The notes under the pieces were generated by a model. It saw only the letters and a list, made by a program, of their open reading frames with translations, had not been told where the DNA came from and searched no databases. A DNA stretch of 64,000 nt from Novosphingobium sp. (lineage in GTDB: Bacteria > Pseudomonadota > Alphaproteobacteria > Sphingomonadales > Sphingomonadaceae), in NCBI GenBank assembly GCA_020848655.1, contig JADLHU010000013.1, positions 1 to 64,000 of the forward strand, read 5' to 3'. Position numbers and translations under genes: made by a program. Below, one piece after another: positions 8,098 to 16,568 of the stretch (position 1 is its first letter; every line of letters starts with the position of its first letter).

Positions 8098-8559
8098 ATG
8101 GCCAGCGACGTGCGCCTGCTGGCCGGGCCTTTCGATCCCGGCGCGCAGCTTTCGGCGTTCACCCGCAGCCAGCCCTATGCCGGCGGCGTGGTCAGCTTCC
8201 TGGGGCAGGTGCGCAGCGGCGGCGGGGTGGAGGCGCTGGAACTGCGCCATTTCGAACCCCTGACCCTGCCCGGCATGAAAGACCTGGCCGCACAAGCGCT
8301 GGCCCGCTGGTCGCTGGACGGATTGCTGGCGCTCCACCGTATCGGACTGCTCCATCCCGGCGATCCCATCGTGCTGGTCGCCACCGCCGCGCGCCACCGC
8401 CGCGATGCCTTCGCCGCCGCGGAATTCGTCATGGACCACCTCAAGAGCGAAAGCTGGTTCTGGAAGCGTGAGCGGGCGGGCGGGGCGTGGCGCTGGATAG
8501 AGCCGCGCGCGGTCGATTTCGCCGATCTGGCCCGCTGGGAAAAAAGCGCGGTCGATTGA
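8098..8559 (+). CDS. moaE: Molybdopterin synthase catalytic subunit
   Basis: A 153-residue partner of MoaD that converts cyclic pyranopterin monophosphate to molybdopterin. Family features are GGVVSFLGQVRS near the N-terminus, LELRHFEPL, HRIGLLHPGDPIVLVATAARHR and the catalytic-lysine region FVMDHLKSESWFWKRE near residue 120. It is the last gene of the folB-moaA-moaD-moaE run. Confidence 0.96.
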   Translation: MASDVRLLAGPFDPGAQLSAFTRSQPYAGGVVSFLGQVRSGGGVEALELRHFEPLTLPGMKDLAAQALARWSLDGLLALHRIGLLHPGDPIVLVATAARHRRDAFAAAEFVMDHLKSESWFWKRERAGGAWRWIEPRAVDFADLARWEKSAVD

Positions 8560-8633
8560 GCGCGATTTGATTGAAATCAAGGCACGTCCCTTGCTGCGCG
8601 GCGATCATTCGCCAGTCCAGCAGGAGGGATGCC

Positions 8634-9086
8634 ATGACCGAATTCGTCGTTCGCGAGCAGCTTGTCCAGGTCGCCGTCGTGGTCGATGCCCCGAACGCGC
8701 ATCCGGCCGCCGCGCAACTCCCCGTTATCCGCGAAGCCATCGATCGCAGCTTCGAACTGCCGACCGCGCTTTATGTCGCCACCGTCGCCGCCTATTTCGG
8801 CTTTCTGGCGGTGATGGGCGCCGCATTCATGAATCCCGGTCTCGCGCTGCCGATGGTGGCCTTCGTGATCGCGATCGTCGGCGGTTTCGGGCTGGGCGCC
8901 AAATGGGTGCGGATGAAGCCGGAAAACCACCAGCGCCCGCTCAGCTATGGCCGGTTCCGCAATCGCGGCATCGAAATCGCCACCGGCCACCTCGATGGCG
9001 CTTCGGCGATGGTGCAGGTGCTGATCCTGCCGGTGCTGATCCTGCTGTGGGGAATCGCGGTGGTGGTGATCCACGCTTTCGTCTGA
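8634..9086 (+). CDS. Uncharacterised membrane protein
   Basis: A 150-residue protein starting at the ATG at 8634, which follows a strong AGGAGG at 8622-8627. The N-terminal 40 residues are soluble, then three hydrophobic segments follow: about 44-63, 68-87 and 124-147. I do not recognise a named family. A perfect terminator hairpin follows 20 bases downstream, so this is the end of a transcript. There is no link to molybdopterin synthesis beyond position. Confidence 0.85.
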   Translation: MTEFVVREQLVQVAVVVDAPNAHPAAAQLPVIREAIDRSFELPTALYVATVAAYFGFLAVMGAAFMNPGLALPMVAFVIAIVGGFGLGAKWVRMKPENHQRPLSYGRFRNRGIEIATGHLDGASAMVQVLILPVLILLWGIAVVVIHAFV

Positions 9087-9105
9087 ACCGCTGAACAGTC
9101 CGGGT

Positions 9106-9149
9106 CGCGAAAGGCGCGGGATCGACAGGGCGATCCCGCGCCTTTCGCG
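9106..9149. terminator. Bidirectional hairpin terminator
   Basis: A perfect 19-bp inverted repeat: CGCGAAAGGCGCGGGATCG at 9106-9124 and its complement at 9131-9149, with a six-base loop (ACAGGG) and TTTC following. It sits between the convergent membrane-protein gene (ends 9086) and the lipoprotein gene (ends 9152), so it can serve both directions. Confidence 0.85.
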
Positions 9150-9151
9150 TT

Positions 9152-9754
9152 TCAGTTGCGCAAGGCGCCGCGCAAGCCCGCGAGCACGGCGTCTTCTTGG
9201 CCGACCAGCCCGGTCACCTGATCGCGCGCGGCGAAAAGCGCGGCCACGTTGGCGGGCGTTTCAGCCGGCGCGCTGCCGCTTTCGGCGGTGATCGATTCGC
9301 GCGCGTACAGCCCGTCCAGTTCCGCCAGCGCGATCATCGCGTCGCTACGCGCCGATTCCAGCCCCGAAACCGCGATGGTCGCCACCGACCAAGCCTCGCT
9401 CGCCATCGCTGCGCCGCGTGCAGCGCCGACCAGTCGCTGTGTCTCGGCGCGTCGGCCGTCAAAGCGCCGATGCGCCGCTTCGGCCTGCGCGACGAGTTGC
9501 GCGGCGCGCGCCGTCACGCTGGCGCTGGGCGGGATCGGGGCCATTATGGGAACAGGCTCGGGCGTGACGGGCTGGGCCGTGCCGGTGATTCGTTCGGCCG
9601 GGCGAATCGCCAGCGACGGGTAAGCGGCGGAAGCGCAGCCCGAAAGCGAGAGCGCCAGCGTGGCGGCGAACGCCACGGCGGGCAGAAAAGCGGCGACCGG
9701 CGGGAATGCCGGCGCGAACGCGGGCGGGAGCAGGCGGAAAGGGGCGCGTATCAT
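9152..9754 (-). CDS. Putative lipoprotein of unknown function
   Basis: A 200-residue protein with an N-terminal hydrophobic segment ending LSLSGC, a lipobox with lipidated cysteine at about residue 40. The signal is unusually long because a proline-rich stretch (RLLPPAFAPAFPP) precedes it, so an internal start cannot be excluded. The mature part is alanine-rich and probably helical (VTARAAQLVAQAEAAHRRF, GLESARSDAMIALAELDGL). No family is recognised. The ATG at 9752-9754 was chosen because the open frame further upstream runs into the rplU region without coding character. Confidence 0.75.
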   Translation of the reverse strand: MIRAPFRLLPPAFAPAFPPVAAFLPAVAFAATLALSLSGCASAAYPSLAIRPAERITGTAQPVTPEPVPIMAPIPPSASVTARAAQLVAQAEAAHRRFDGRRAETQRLVGAARGAAMASEAWSVATIAVSGLESARSDAMIALAELDGLYARESITAESGSAPAETPANVAALFAARDQVTGLVGQEDAVLAGLRGALRN

Positions 9755-10027
9755 GGCCTTGCCATAGCATGCCGCGCGCTGGCGGGGAGAGGCAATCTGG
9801 GAGATTGCGGCGCGGCGCGGCGGCGAATCGGGCGATCCTCGGTTGACAGGCCCAGGGGGTTCGATTAACGGCAGCGCTCTTTCCGGCCCCTCGCCATCCG
9901 GCGGGGAGACCGGCGCGTCGCCCGCGCGACGCCGTTGTTCGAAGATCCTTGGGGTTCGCCCCGGTCTTTCGGGGATCGGCAGATAGCGGCCGGGGCGGCT
10001 AACGAGTTTTAGACAGGTAAGGGCACC
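9755..10027 (+). promoter_or_regulatory. rplU-rpmA promoter and leader region
   Basis: This 273-base gap separates the divergent lipoprotein and rplU genes. A consensus -35 hexamer TTGACA is at 9843-9848 on the plus strand, with GATTAACGG about 14-17 bases downstream as a poor -10 region. That would give a leader of about 150 bases before rplU. The leader contains GC-rich self-complementary stretches (CCGGTCTTTCGGGG near 9960) but no recognisable riboswitch. An AAGGG at 10019-10023 lies just before the rplU ATG. Confidence 0.45.
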
Positions 10028-10381
10028 ATGTTCGCAGTAGTGCGCACGGGCGGCAAGCAATATCGGGTTGCCGCCGGAGACAAGATCGCGGTCGAGAAGC
10101 TGGCGGGTGAAGCCGGCGACAAGATCACTCTGGGCGATGTTCTGCTGGCTGGTGATGCCGGTGAACTGGCCGATGCGGCAAAGGTCGTGGTCTCTGCCGA
10201 GATCATCGCCCAGGCCAAGTCGGAAAAGGTCATCGTCTTCAAGAAGCGCCGCCGGCACAACTACCGTCGCCGCAACGGCCACCGTCAGCAGTTGACGCTG
10301 CTGCGCATCCTTGCCGTTGGCGGCGAGGAAAAGAAGGCGAAGAAGGCCGCGCCCAAGGCTGAAGAAGCCTCGGCCGAATAA
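10028..10381 (+). CDS. rplU: 50S ribosomal protein L21
   Basis: A 117-residue large-subunit protein starting [14 protein letters not shown], the L21 signature. It continues through [24 protein letters not shown]. The C-terminal tail, rich in K, A and E, is typical of alphaproteobacterial L21. It is followed 19 bases later by rpmA, the usual pairing. Confidence 0.98.
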   Translation: MFAVVRTGGKQYRVAAGDKIAVEKLAGEAGDKITLGDVLLAGDAGELADAAKVVVSAEIIAQAKSEKVIVFKKRRRHNYRRRNGHRQQLTLLRILAVGGEEKKAKKAAPKAEEASAE

Positions 10382-10400
10382 GATTCAGGAGTAGATCGAG

Positions 10401-10670
10401 ATGGCACATAAGAAAGCTGGCGGCTCCTCGCGTAACGGTCGCGATTCGGCCGGTCGTCGCCTCGGCGTGAAGAAGTTCGGTGGCGAGCAGGTCATCGGCG
10501 GCAACATTATCGTGCGTCAGCGCGGTACGCGGGTCTATCCGGGCGCCAATGTCGGCATCGGCAAGGACCACACGCTGTTCGCGCTGGCCGAAGGCCGCGT
10601 GCGCTTCCACCAGGGCAAGCTTGGCCGCAAGTATGTGTCGGTCGAAGCCATGGCCGTGGCAGCCGAATAA
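10401..10670 (+). CDS. rpmA: 50S ribosomal protein L27
   Basis: An 89-residue protein beginning [20 protein letters not shown], the conserved L27 N-terminus that reaches the peptidyl transferase centre. It also has [15 protein letters not shown] and [15 protein letters not shown]. Length is normal. It forms a two-gene operon with rplU and is followed by a cluster of hairpins. Confidence 0.98.
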   Translation: MAHKKAGGSSRNGRDSAGRRLGVKKFGGEQVIGGNIIVRQRGTRVYPGANVGIGKDHTLFALAEGRVRFHQGKLGRKYVSVEAMAVAAE

Positions 10671-10687
10671 ATCGGAGGGTCGCCGAA

Positions 10688-10769
10688 GGGCCATCCTGAC
10701 AGGATGGCCCCCGCCGGAGTCTCGCTCCGGCCGAACGAGGGAGAGGGGCCAGCCCCGTCTCCCTTTTTT
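10688..10769 (+). terminator. Three tandem hairpins, the last with a T-run, after rpmA
   Basis: Three stem-loops follow within 82 bases. GGGCCATCC (10688-10696) pairs with GGATGGCCC (10702-10710). GCCGGAG (10713-10719) pairs with CTCCGGC (10725-10731). GGGAGAGGGGC (10739-10749) pairs with GCCCCGTCTCCC (10752-10763, one bulge), followed by six Ts. The last is a good intrinsic terminator for the rplU-rpmA transcript; the first two may protect the 3' end. Confidence 0.75.
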
Positions 10770-10896
10770 CATTTCTCCCTCAGTCGTTTGTCGGTGCGGC
10801 GCATGTCTGGCGCGCTCCGGCGAAAAGCGTAACCGCGATGTCATGCAGTGCGCCTATGTGCGCTCTCGCGGGGCGTCTGAGTGGAGAGATCGTGCC

Positions 10897-11457
10897 ATGT
10901 TCATGCGCAGCGAAAGACTGTTCCTGCGGCCATGCTGGCCGGAGGACTGGTTGGAACTTCTGACCCTGATCGATGACGAGGGCGTGGTGCGCAACCTGGC
11001 CAGCGTGCCGTGGCCCTACACGTCCGGCGATGCCAGGGCCTTCGTCGAGCGGCCGCCGGAGCGGATGCTGCCACAGTTCCTTGTCACCTTGCCAACGGCG
11101 GACGGCACGCGCCTGATCGGCAGCGTCGGCCTGTCGCGCGATGGCGATGACGTGGAACTGGGCTACTGGATCGCGCGTTCGTACTGGGGACAGGGGTATG
11201 CCACCGAAGCGGCGCGCGCGGTGCTCAGCCAGGCGCGGGCGATCGGCCACCGGCACATCGTGGCCGGCCATTTCGTGGACAACCCGTCCTCTGGCCGGGT
11301 GCTGCGCAAGGTCGGCTTTCGTCCCACGGGCGAACGGCGGCTGCGCTACAGCGAAGGTCGCAAGGGCGTGGCGCTGACGGAAGGTTATGCCATCGCCTTT
11401 GACGAGCGCAACGATTGCGGCTTCGATGGCGGCGAGGAAGCGATGCGCGCCGCCTGA
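10897..11457 (+). CDS. GNAT family N-acetyltransferase
   Basis: A 186-residue protein of the RimJ/RimL-like GNAT group. It starts MFMRSERLFLRPCWPEDW, and an internal ATG two codons later is also possible. The acetyl-CoA binding region is ELGYWIARSYWGQGYATEAARAVL at about residues 85-110 (GYATEA is the pyrophosphate loop), with N-P-S-S-GRVLRKVGF after it. Such proteins acetylate protein N-termini or small amines; the substrate is unknown. GGAGAGA precedes the start. It converges on the YgfZ gene. Confidence 0.92.
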   Translation: MFMRSERLFLRPCWPEDWLELLTLIDDEGVVRNLASVPWPYTSGDARAFVERPPERMLPQFLVTLPTADGTRLIGSVGLSRDGDDVELGYWIARSYWGQGYATEAARAVLSQARAIGHRHIVAGHFVDNPSSGRVLRKVGFRPTGERRLRYSEGRKGVALTEGYAIAFDERNDCGFDGGEEAMRAA

Positions 11458-11506
11458 ATTTCGTTTCGTCGTTCCGGGGTTTGCCGGCACGGCGTCGGCC
11501 CGCTCA

Positions 11507-11541
11507 CCCGCCCGGCCACCCTTCCAGGGTCCCCGGGCGGG
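11507..11541. terminator. Stem-loop between convergent GNAT and YgfZ genes
   Basis: CCCGCCCGG (11507-11515) pairs with CCGGGCGGG (11533-11541), and inside it ACCCT (11518-11522) pairs with AGGGT (11526-11530). The result is a nearly continuous symmetric stem with small CC internal loops. There is no T-run, so termination strength is uncertain. Confidence 0.55.
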
Positions 11542-11566
11542 GAGCGCGTTGCCCTTCGATCGACGG

Positions 11567-12295
11567 TTATTCCGCGCGCAGCCAGGCCGGGGCCAGCGCC
11601 GGGTCGATATCTTCCACGCGCAAGTGCTCGATGGCGAGGCCGAATTCGGGATAGGCCACCCGCTGGCGCGCCGGGTTCGTCCGATCGAGCGGGACCACGA
11701 TCAGCCGCCGGTTCACTTTCTGCCGCCAGTTCATCCGCGCGGTGTTTTCCTGCCCGACATAGCACCCTTTGGTGAAGCTGACGCCGTGGAGTTCGGCAGC
11801 GTTGCATTCCAGCCAGAGCGTGGCGTCGCTGCCCAGTTCGGCGCGGCCTTCGGGCACGCCCAGCGACAGGCGATGCGCGCGCCATTCCTCGTCGGCGCTT
11901 TCGTCGGCGGGATCGACCGGGGCCAGCCAGCGTTCGCCCAGCGCGTGGAGGCGCGGATCGGCGGCCGCGCCATCGCCTTCGTGCGGACGCCAGTGGACGG
12001 CCACGGCGTCGTCACGCGTGATCGCGATGCGGCGGCGCAAGCGATAAAGCGACAGCCGCCTGACCAGCGCCTCGGCGGCATCGGCCTCGCAATCGAGCAG
12101 CATGTCCTGCCCCGAAGGCCAGACGATGAAATCGAACAGGACCTTGCCCTGCGGTGTCAGCAGCGCCGCCCAGGCCGGCAACATGTGCTGCACGTCGTTG
12201 GTGACGAGGCCCTGGAGGAACTCGGCAACGTCCTCGCTTTCGTCAAGCGGGGACAGGCGCACCACGGCGCGGGCGAACAGGCGGGTTGCGGTCAT
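11567..12295 (-). CDS. ygfZ: Folate-binding protein YgfZ (GcvT-related, Fe-S maintenance)
   Basis: A 242-residue relative of the glycine-cleavage T protein. YgfZ proteins bind tetrahydrofolate and help keep certain Fe-S enzymes active. The diagnostic KGCYxGQE motif is present at K176-G-C178-YVGQE, with TNDV near residue 32 and TPQGKVLFDFIV near residue 47. The length is somewhat shorter than E. coli YgfZ, as in other alphaproteobacteria. It ends opposite the GNAT gene; upstream is the PPIase gene in the same direction. Confidence 0.93.
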   Translation of the reverse strand: MTATRLFARAVVRLSPLDESEDVAEFLQGLVTNDVQHMLPAWAALLTPQGKVLFDFIVWPSGQDMLLDCEADAAEALVRRLSLYRLRRRIAITRDDAVAVHWRPHEGDGAAADPRLHALGERWLAPVDPADESADEEWRAHRLSLGVPEGRAELGSDATLWLECNAAELHGVSFTKGCYVGQENTARMNWRQKVNRRLIVVPLDRTNPARQRVAYPEFGLAIEHLRVEDIDPALAPAWLRAE

Positions 12296-12335
12296 CCCCG
12301 GTAGGTGGCGATTGATCGCGCCAATGGCAATCGTC

Positions 12336-13037
12336 TCATGGGACGGACGATGGCGGGGTCGGAACTGGAGGAGTCGGAACTGGCGGGGTCGGGGGCCGGG
12401 GCGGCAATCGCCGCGCGGTGAGGATGCGCACCGGCTTTTCCAGCATCTGCCCTTTCATCACCCCCTGGCCCAGCGTGGCGGAGAGCGGCGCGTCATAAAT
12501 GCGGCGCACCGTGTCCATGCCCGCCACGACATGCCCGAACGCGGCGAAACCGGCCTGAAGCTCGGGATTGGCGGATGCGGGATCGGCGTCCAGCCCGGTG
12601 AGGTCTGACAGCAGGATCGAAAAATCCCCGGCGGCGGTGCCCGGCGCGTTGCGCGCCATCGAAAGCGTGCCGGCGGTGTGGAGGATGCCGGTCTGGCTGG
12701 TCGGTTCGTGCGCGATGGGCGGCAGCGCGCGGCGCGGATCGCCGCGCGTCCCGGCCTGGATCAGGCCGTTGGGCGGGGTTCCCCAGGGCAAGCGCATAAC
12801 GCGATAGAACACGATGCCGTCGAATCGCTTCTGATCGACATAGCGCAGGAAATTGGCGGTGCTGACGGGCGCGTGCTTGCCGTCGAGTTCCACAGTGATC
12901 GGCCCGAGTTCGGTGGTCAGCAGCACGTCCACGCGATCGGGTGGCGGCGGCGGCGGCGCGGCTGGGCGCGGGGCGGGCTTGGCGGCGGTCAGCGCCAGCA
13001 GCAGCGGCGCGGCGATCAGGGCGAATCGGGAAGCCAT
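12336..13037 (-). CDS. Cyclophilin-type peptidyl-prolyl isomerase, exported
   Basis: A 233-residue protein with an N-terminal signal peptide (MASRFALIAAPLLLALTAAK), a proline-rich spacer, then a cyclophilin domain beginning VDVLLTTELGPITVELDGKHAPVSTANFLRYVD in overlapping pieces (about residues 35-75). The core continues RFDGIVFYRV, NGLIQAGTRGD and GTLSMARNAPGTAAGDFSIL. It probably acts in the periplasm on proline bonds of folding proteins. The C-terminus has a short PTPPVPTPPVPTPP repeat. The ATG at 13035-13037 is the one that gives a signal peptide. Confidence 0.92.
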   Translation of the reverse strand: MASRFALIAAPLLLALTAAKPAPRPAAPPPPPPDRVDVLLTTELGPITVELDGKHAPVSTANFLRYVDQKRFDGIVFYRVMRLPWGTPPNGLIQAGTRGDPRRALPPIAHEPTSQTGILHTAGTLSMARNAPGTAAGDFSILLSDLTGLDADPASANPELQAGFAAFGHVVAGMDTVRRIYDAPLSATLGQGVMKGQMLEKPVRILTARRLPPRPPTPPVPTPPVPTPPSSVP

Positions 13038-13095
13038 GGCGCGATCATGGCGCAACTCGCCCGCCGCGGCCATCGTGTACGATGCGGGCGGCGGA

Positions 13096-13749
13096 TCAGA
13101 ACTCGACTTCGAGTTCCTCCATCTCCTCCGGTTCGGCCAGCGCGGCGCGGACCCATTCCTGCATCGGTGCCCAGCCATCGATCGTGTCGCAATAGGCGGC
13201 GCTTTCGGGCGCGATGGCCACTGCATAAGTGATGAAACGGCGCGTCACGGGCGCGTACATGGCGTCCGCCGTGGTCGGCCTTTCGCCGAACAGGAACGGC
13301 CCGCCATAGCGCGACAGGCATTCGCGCCAGATCGTCTCGATCCGTTCGATATCGGGCTTCGCCCCGGAAAACACCGGGAATTTTTCATGCCGGACCTTGA
13401 GGTTCATCGGCAGCGCCGACCGCAGGTTGGTGAAGCCCGAATGGATTTCGCCCGAGATCGAGCGGCAGTGGGCGCGGGCGATGCGATCGGCGGGGAGCAT
13501 GCCGGCATCGGGATAAAGTTCGTTCAGGTATTCGGCGATGGCCAGCGTGTCCCACACGCTGGCGCCTTCGTGGGTGAGGCGCGGCACCAGCACCGATGGC
13601 GACAGCAGCAGCAGTTCGGCCCGGTCGCTGGCGTCCTTGGGCGCGGGCAGTTCTTCCACGTCCAGCCCGGCGAGCTTGCACATCAGCCAGCCGCGTAGCG
13701 ACCACGCCGAATAGGTCTTGCTGGAGATCGTCAGTTGCGCCTTGGTCAT
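13096..13749 (-). CDS. Glutathione S-transferase family protein
   Basis: A 217-residue protein with an N-terminal thioredoxin-like domain (LTISSKTYSAWSLRGWLMCKLAGLDVEE, with the SxxS-type start of zeta/beta classes at about residues 8-14; VLVPRLTHEGASVWDTLAIAEYL is the substrate/GSH loop). An all-helical C-terminal domain ends with MEELEVEF. GSTs conjugate or isomerise small electrophiles; the substrate is unknown. ATG at 13747-13749. It is divergent from the PHB depolymerase gene. Confidence 0.93.
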   Translation of the reverse strand: MTKAQLTISSKTYSAWSLRGWLMCKLAGLDVEELPAPKDASDRAELLLLSPSVLVPRLTHEGASVWDTLAIAEYLNELYPDAGMLPADRIARAHCRSISGEIHSGFTNLRSALPMNLKVRHEKFPVFSGAKPDIERIETIWRECLSRYGGPFLFGERPTTADAMYAPVTRRFITYAVAIAPESAAYCDTIDGWAPMQEWVRAALAEPEEMEELEVEF

Positions 13750-13876
13750 TCGCTTACCACCTTGAGCCTCGATCGGGCTTGCATCCTGCCATGATGCAGC
13801 GCAGCATGAATACATAAATCTTTGTTTGCGAAAAGCCGAATCGCTTGTCGGGCGTCGCCGACCGGGAACAGACCGA

Positions 13877-15094
13877 ATGCTTTATGCCGGATACCAGGCC
13901 TTTTCTGACATGATGGAGCCCGCGCGCATGCTGGCGCGGGCGGCGGTGAAATTCCGCGACAGCGAAAGCACGCTGCAAGACTGGCCGATGGTTCGCCGCC
14001 TTTATGCCGTGGCCGATACCTTCGCATCCGCCGCGATCACACACGCCCGCCCGCCCTTCGGCATCACCGAAGTGTTGAGCGGCAATGCGATGACCCCGGT
14101 GCGCGAGGAAGTGGTCGCCTCGCGCCCGTTCGGAGATTTGCTGCACTTCGCCAAGGATGACGTGCAGACCCCGCAGCCCAAGATGCTGGTGGTGGCGCCG
14201 CTTTCGGGCCATTTCGCCACGCTGCTGCGCAACACCGTGGAAACGCTGCTGCGCGATCACGATGTCTATATCACCGACTGGCGCAACGCGCGCGACGTGC
14301 CGCTGGATGCCGGGCATTTCGGTTTTGACGAATATGTCGATTACCTGATCGATTTCATGCACGAGCTTGGCCCGCGCTCGCACGTGCTGGCGGTGTGCCA
14401 GCCTTGCGTGCCCACGCTGGTGGCCGTGGCGCTGATGGCCGAGGACAAGGACCCGTGCGAGCCGCGCACGATGACGCTGCTGGGCGGTCCGATCGATGTC
14501 AACGCCGCGCCCACCGTGGTCAACGAACTGGCGCATGCCCATCCGGTCGAATGGTTCGAGGACAACCTCATTTCGCGCGTGCCGCTGCGCTATGCGGGCG
14601 CGGGACGGCGTGTCTATCCCGGCTTTCTCCAGCTCACCGCGTTCATGTCGATGAACCTGGACCGCCATTTCGACCAGTTCCGCAAGCTCTATCAGGCGCT
14701 GGCCGATGCCGAGACGGCCGAGGCCGACAAGATCGGTGATTTCTACGACGAATACCTCGCGGTCCTGGATCTGACGGCGGAATTCTATCTCGAAACGATC
14801 GACAAGGTGTTCCAGCGCGCGCTGCTGGCCAAGGGCGAGCTGACCCATCACGGCCGCCCGGTCCGGCCCGAGGCGATCCAGCGCACCGCACTCCTTACGG
14901 TAGAGGGGGAGCGTGACGATATCTGCGCGGTCGGCCAGACGGCGGCGGCGCATCTGCTCTGTTCCAGCCTGCGCCCGCACCTGAAACGCCACCACTTGCA
15001 GCCCGGCGTCGGCCATTACGGCGTCTTTTCGGGTTCGAAGTGGGAACGGCAGGTCTATCCGCAAGTGCGCAACATGGTCCTCGCGATGAGCTGA
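13877..15094 (+). CDS. phaZ: Intracellular poly(3-hydroxybutyrate) depolymerase
   Basis: A 405-residue cytoplasmic PHB depolymerase of the Ralstonia PhaZa1 type. It begins MLYAGYQAFSDMMEPAR and carries HDVYITDWRNARDVP around residue 128. In this family the nucleophile is a cysteine in a lipase-box-like site; here LAVCQPCVP gives C174 as the likely nucleophile. A C-terminal VGHYGVFSG supplies the histidine. It mobilises carbon from PHB granules. The ATG at 13877 gives the family N-terminus; an upstream in-frame start adds 17 unsupported residues. Confidence 0.94.
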   Translation: MLYAGYQAFSDMMEPARMLARAAVKFRDSESTLQDWPMVRRLYAVADTFASAAITHARPPFGITEVLSGNAMTPVREEVVASRPFGDLLHFAKDDVQTPQPKMLVVAPLSGHFATLLRNTVETLLRDHDVYITDWRNARDVPLDAGHFGFDEYVDYLIDFMHELGPRSHVLAVCQPCVPTLVAVALMAEDKDPCEPRTMTLLGGPIDVNAAPTVVNELAHAHPVEWFEDNLISRVPLRYAGAGRRVYPGFLQLTAFMSMNLDRHFDQFRKLYQALADAETAEADKIGDFYDEYLAVLDLTAEFYLETIDKVFQRALLAKGELTHHGRPVRPEAIQRTALLTVEGERDDICAVGQTAAAHLLCSSLRPHLKRHHLQPGVGHYGVFSGSKWERQVYPQVRNMVLAMS

Positions 15095-15207
15095 GGCCCG
15101 GCGGGCATTCGTTCGCGCGGCGTCCTGCTCGCTCTTCCCCGAAAGCCCGGCGCGTGGCATGGCGCGGCGTCCACCACGCCAACCTGCCTCGCGAAAGGGC
15201 CTGACCG

Positions 15208-16545
15208 ATGAGCGCCGCCGCACCCCACCCTGCCGTCGAACTCGTGCTGGCCGGCGGCACCGTCCATACGCCCTCGGGCGCGGCGATCGCCGATGTCGCG
15301 GTGCGCGACGGGCGGATCGTGGGGATCGGGACCTACCCCGATGCGGCGCGGCGGATCGATTGCACCGGGCTGGACGTGCTGCCGGGCGTGATCGACAGCC
15401 AGGTCCATTTCCGCGAGCCGGGGCTGGAGCACAAGGAAGACCTGGAAACCGGCAGCCGCGCGGCGGTTCTGGGCGGCGTGACCGCGGTGTTCGAGATGCC
15501 CAATACATCGCCCAACACCGACACGGCGGAGCGCGTGGCCGACAAGCTGAGGCGCGCACGCCATCGCATGTATTGCGACCACGCCTTTTATGTCGGCGCC
15601 ACGGCGGACAACGCCGCCGAACTGGCCGAACTGGAACGCATTCCCGGCACGGCCGGCGTCAAGATCTTCATGGGCGCCTCCACCGGCAGCCTGCTGGTGG
15701 CCGAGGACGACGCGCTGGCCCGCGTCCTCGCCAGCGGCAGGCGCCGTGTCGCCATCCATGCCGAGGACGAGGCGCGGATGCAGGACCGGCGCGATTTCCG
15801 GGTGGAAGGCGATCCGTCCAGCCACCCCGTCTGGCGCGACGATGAAAGCGCGATGCTGGCCACGCGCCGCATCCTGCGCCTGGCCCGCGCCGCGCGCCGC
15901 CCGATCCACGTGCTGCACGTGACCACGCCCGCCGAACTGGAGCTGATCGCGCAGCATCGCGATGTGGCGACTTGCGAAGTCACGCCGCAGCACCTGACGC
16001 TGGCGGCAGAGGATGCCTATCCCCGACTTGGCACATATGCGCAGATGAACCCGCCGATCCGCAGCGCCGCGCATCGCGACGGCTTGTGGCACTGGCTGCG
16101 CCAGGGCGTGCCAGACGTGCTGGGATCGGACCACGCCCCTCACACGCGCGAGGAAAAGGCCAAGACCTATCCCGCCAGCCCCAGCGGCATGCCCGGCGTG
16201 CAGACGCTGCTGCCCCTGATGCTCGATCACGTCGCACAAGGGCGGATGACGCTGGAACGGCTGATCGACATGACCAGCACTTCGGTGCAGCGCGTGTTCG
16301 GCCTTGTCGGCAAGGGGCGGATCGCGGCGGGCTATGACGCCGATTTCACCGTGATCGACCGCAAGGGCCGCTTCACCGTGACCGAGGACTGGCTCGACAG
16401 CCGCTGCGGCTGGTCGCCGTTCACCGGGATGGAGCTTCAGGGCCGGGTGATCGGCACGATCGTGCGCGGCAACGTGGCGATGTGGGAAGCCCAGCTCGCC
16501 AATGCCGCCGAGGGCGAGGCGCTGCGGTTCGCGGGCGCGCTGTAG
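15208..16545 (+). CDS. Dihydroorotase-like cyclic amidohydrolase
   Basis: A 445-residue amidohydrolase-superfamily protein of the type I dihydroorotase/allantoinase group. Metal-site motifs are SQVHFREPG (residues 64-72), MPNTSP, VKIFMGASTG with K152 as the expected carboxylated lysine, HVLHVTTP, and GSDHAPH. The canonical first metal histidine of HxH is replaced: here Q65-V66-H67. Similar QVHFREPG proteins occur widely in alphaproteobacteria, as I recall, and are annotated as dihydroorotase, but the changed ligand leaves the activity open. The ATG at 15208 follows GCGAAAGGGC. It is convergent with the rarD gene. Confidence 0.87.
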   Translation: MSAAAPHPAVELVLAGGTVHTPSGAAIADVAVRDGRIVGIGTYPDAARRIDCTGLDVLPGVIDSQVHFREPGLEHKEDLETGSRAAVLGGVTAVFEMPNTSPNTDTAERVADKLRRARHRMYCDHAFYVGATADNAAELAELERIPGTAGVKIFMGASTGSLLVAEDDALARVLASGRRRVAIHAEDEARMQDRRDFRVEGDPSSHPVWRDDESAMLATRRILRLARAARRPIHVLHVTTPAELELIAQHRDVATCEVTPQHLTLAAEDAYPRLGTYAQMNPPIRSAAHRDGLWHWLRQGVPDVLGSDHAPHTREEKAKTYPASPSGMPGVQTLLPLMLDHVAQGRMTLERLIDMTSTSVQRVFGLVGKGRIAAGYDADFTVIDRKGRFTVTEDWLDSRCGWSPFTGMELQGRVIGTIVRGNVAMWEAQLANAAEGEALRFAGAL

Positions 16546-16568
16546 ATCAGGCCTGCTGTAGATCAGGC
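16539..16568. repeat. Short tandem duplication across convergent stop codons
   Basis: GCTGTAGATCAGGC occurs at 16539-16552 and again at 16555-16568 (16-base period). The first copy holds the TAG stop of the dihydroorotase-like gene (16543-16545). The second holds the stop of the minus-strand rarD gene (TCA at 16563-16565). Each copy contains both stop signals, as if the genes once overlapped tail to tail and the junction was duplicated. Confidence 0.8.

Noticed and set aside
9755..10282. Upstream extension of the minus-strand lipoprotein frame
   Set aside because: It passes through the rplU promoter and coding region with no coding character. The lipobox start at 9754 is better.
13750..13876. 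Palindromic TGCATC...GATGCA in the GST-phaZ divergent gap as a PhaR site
   Set aside because: It is a short 6-bp repeat, and I could not tie it to a known phasin-regulator motif.
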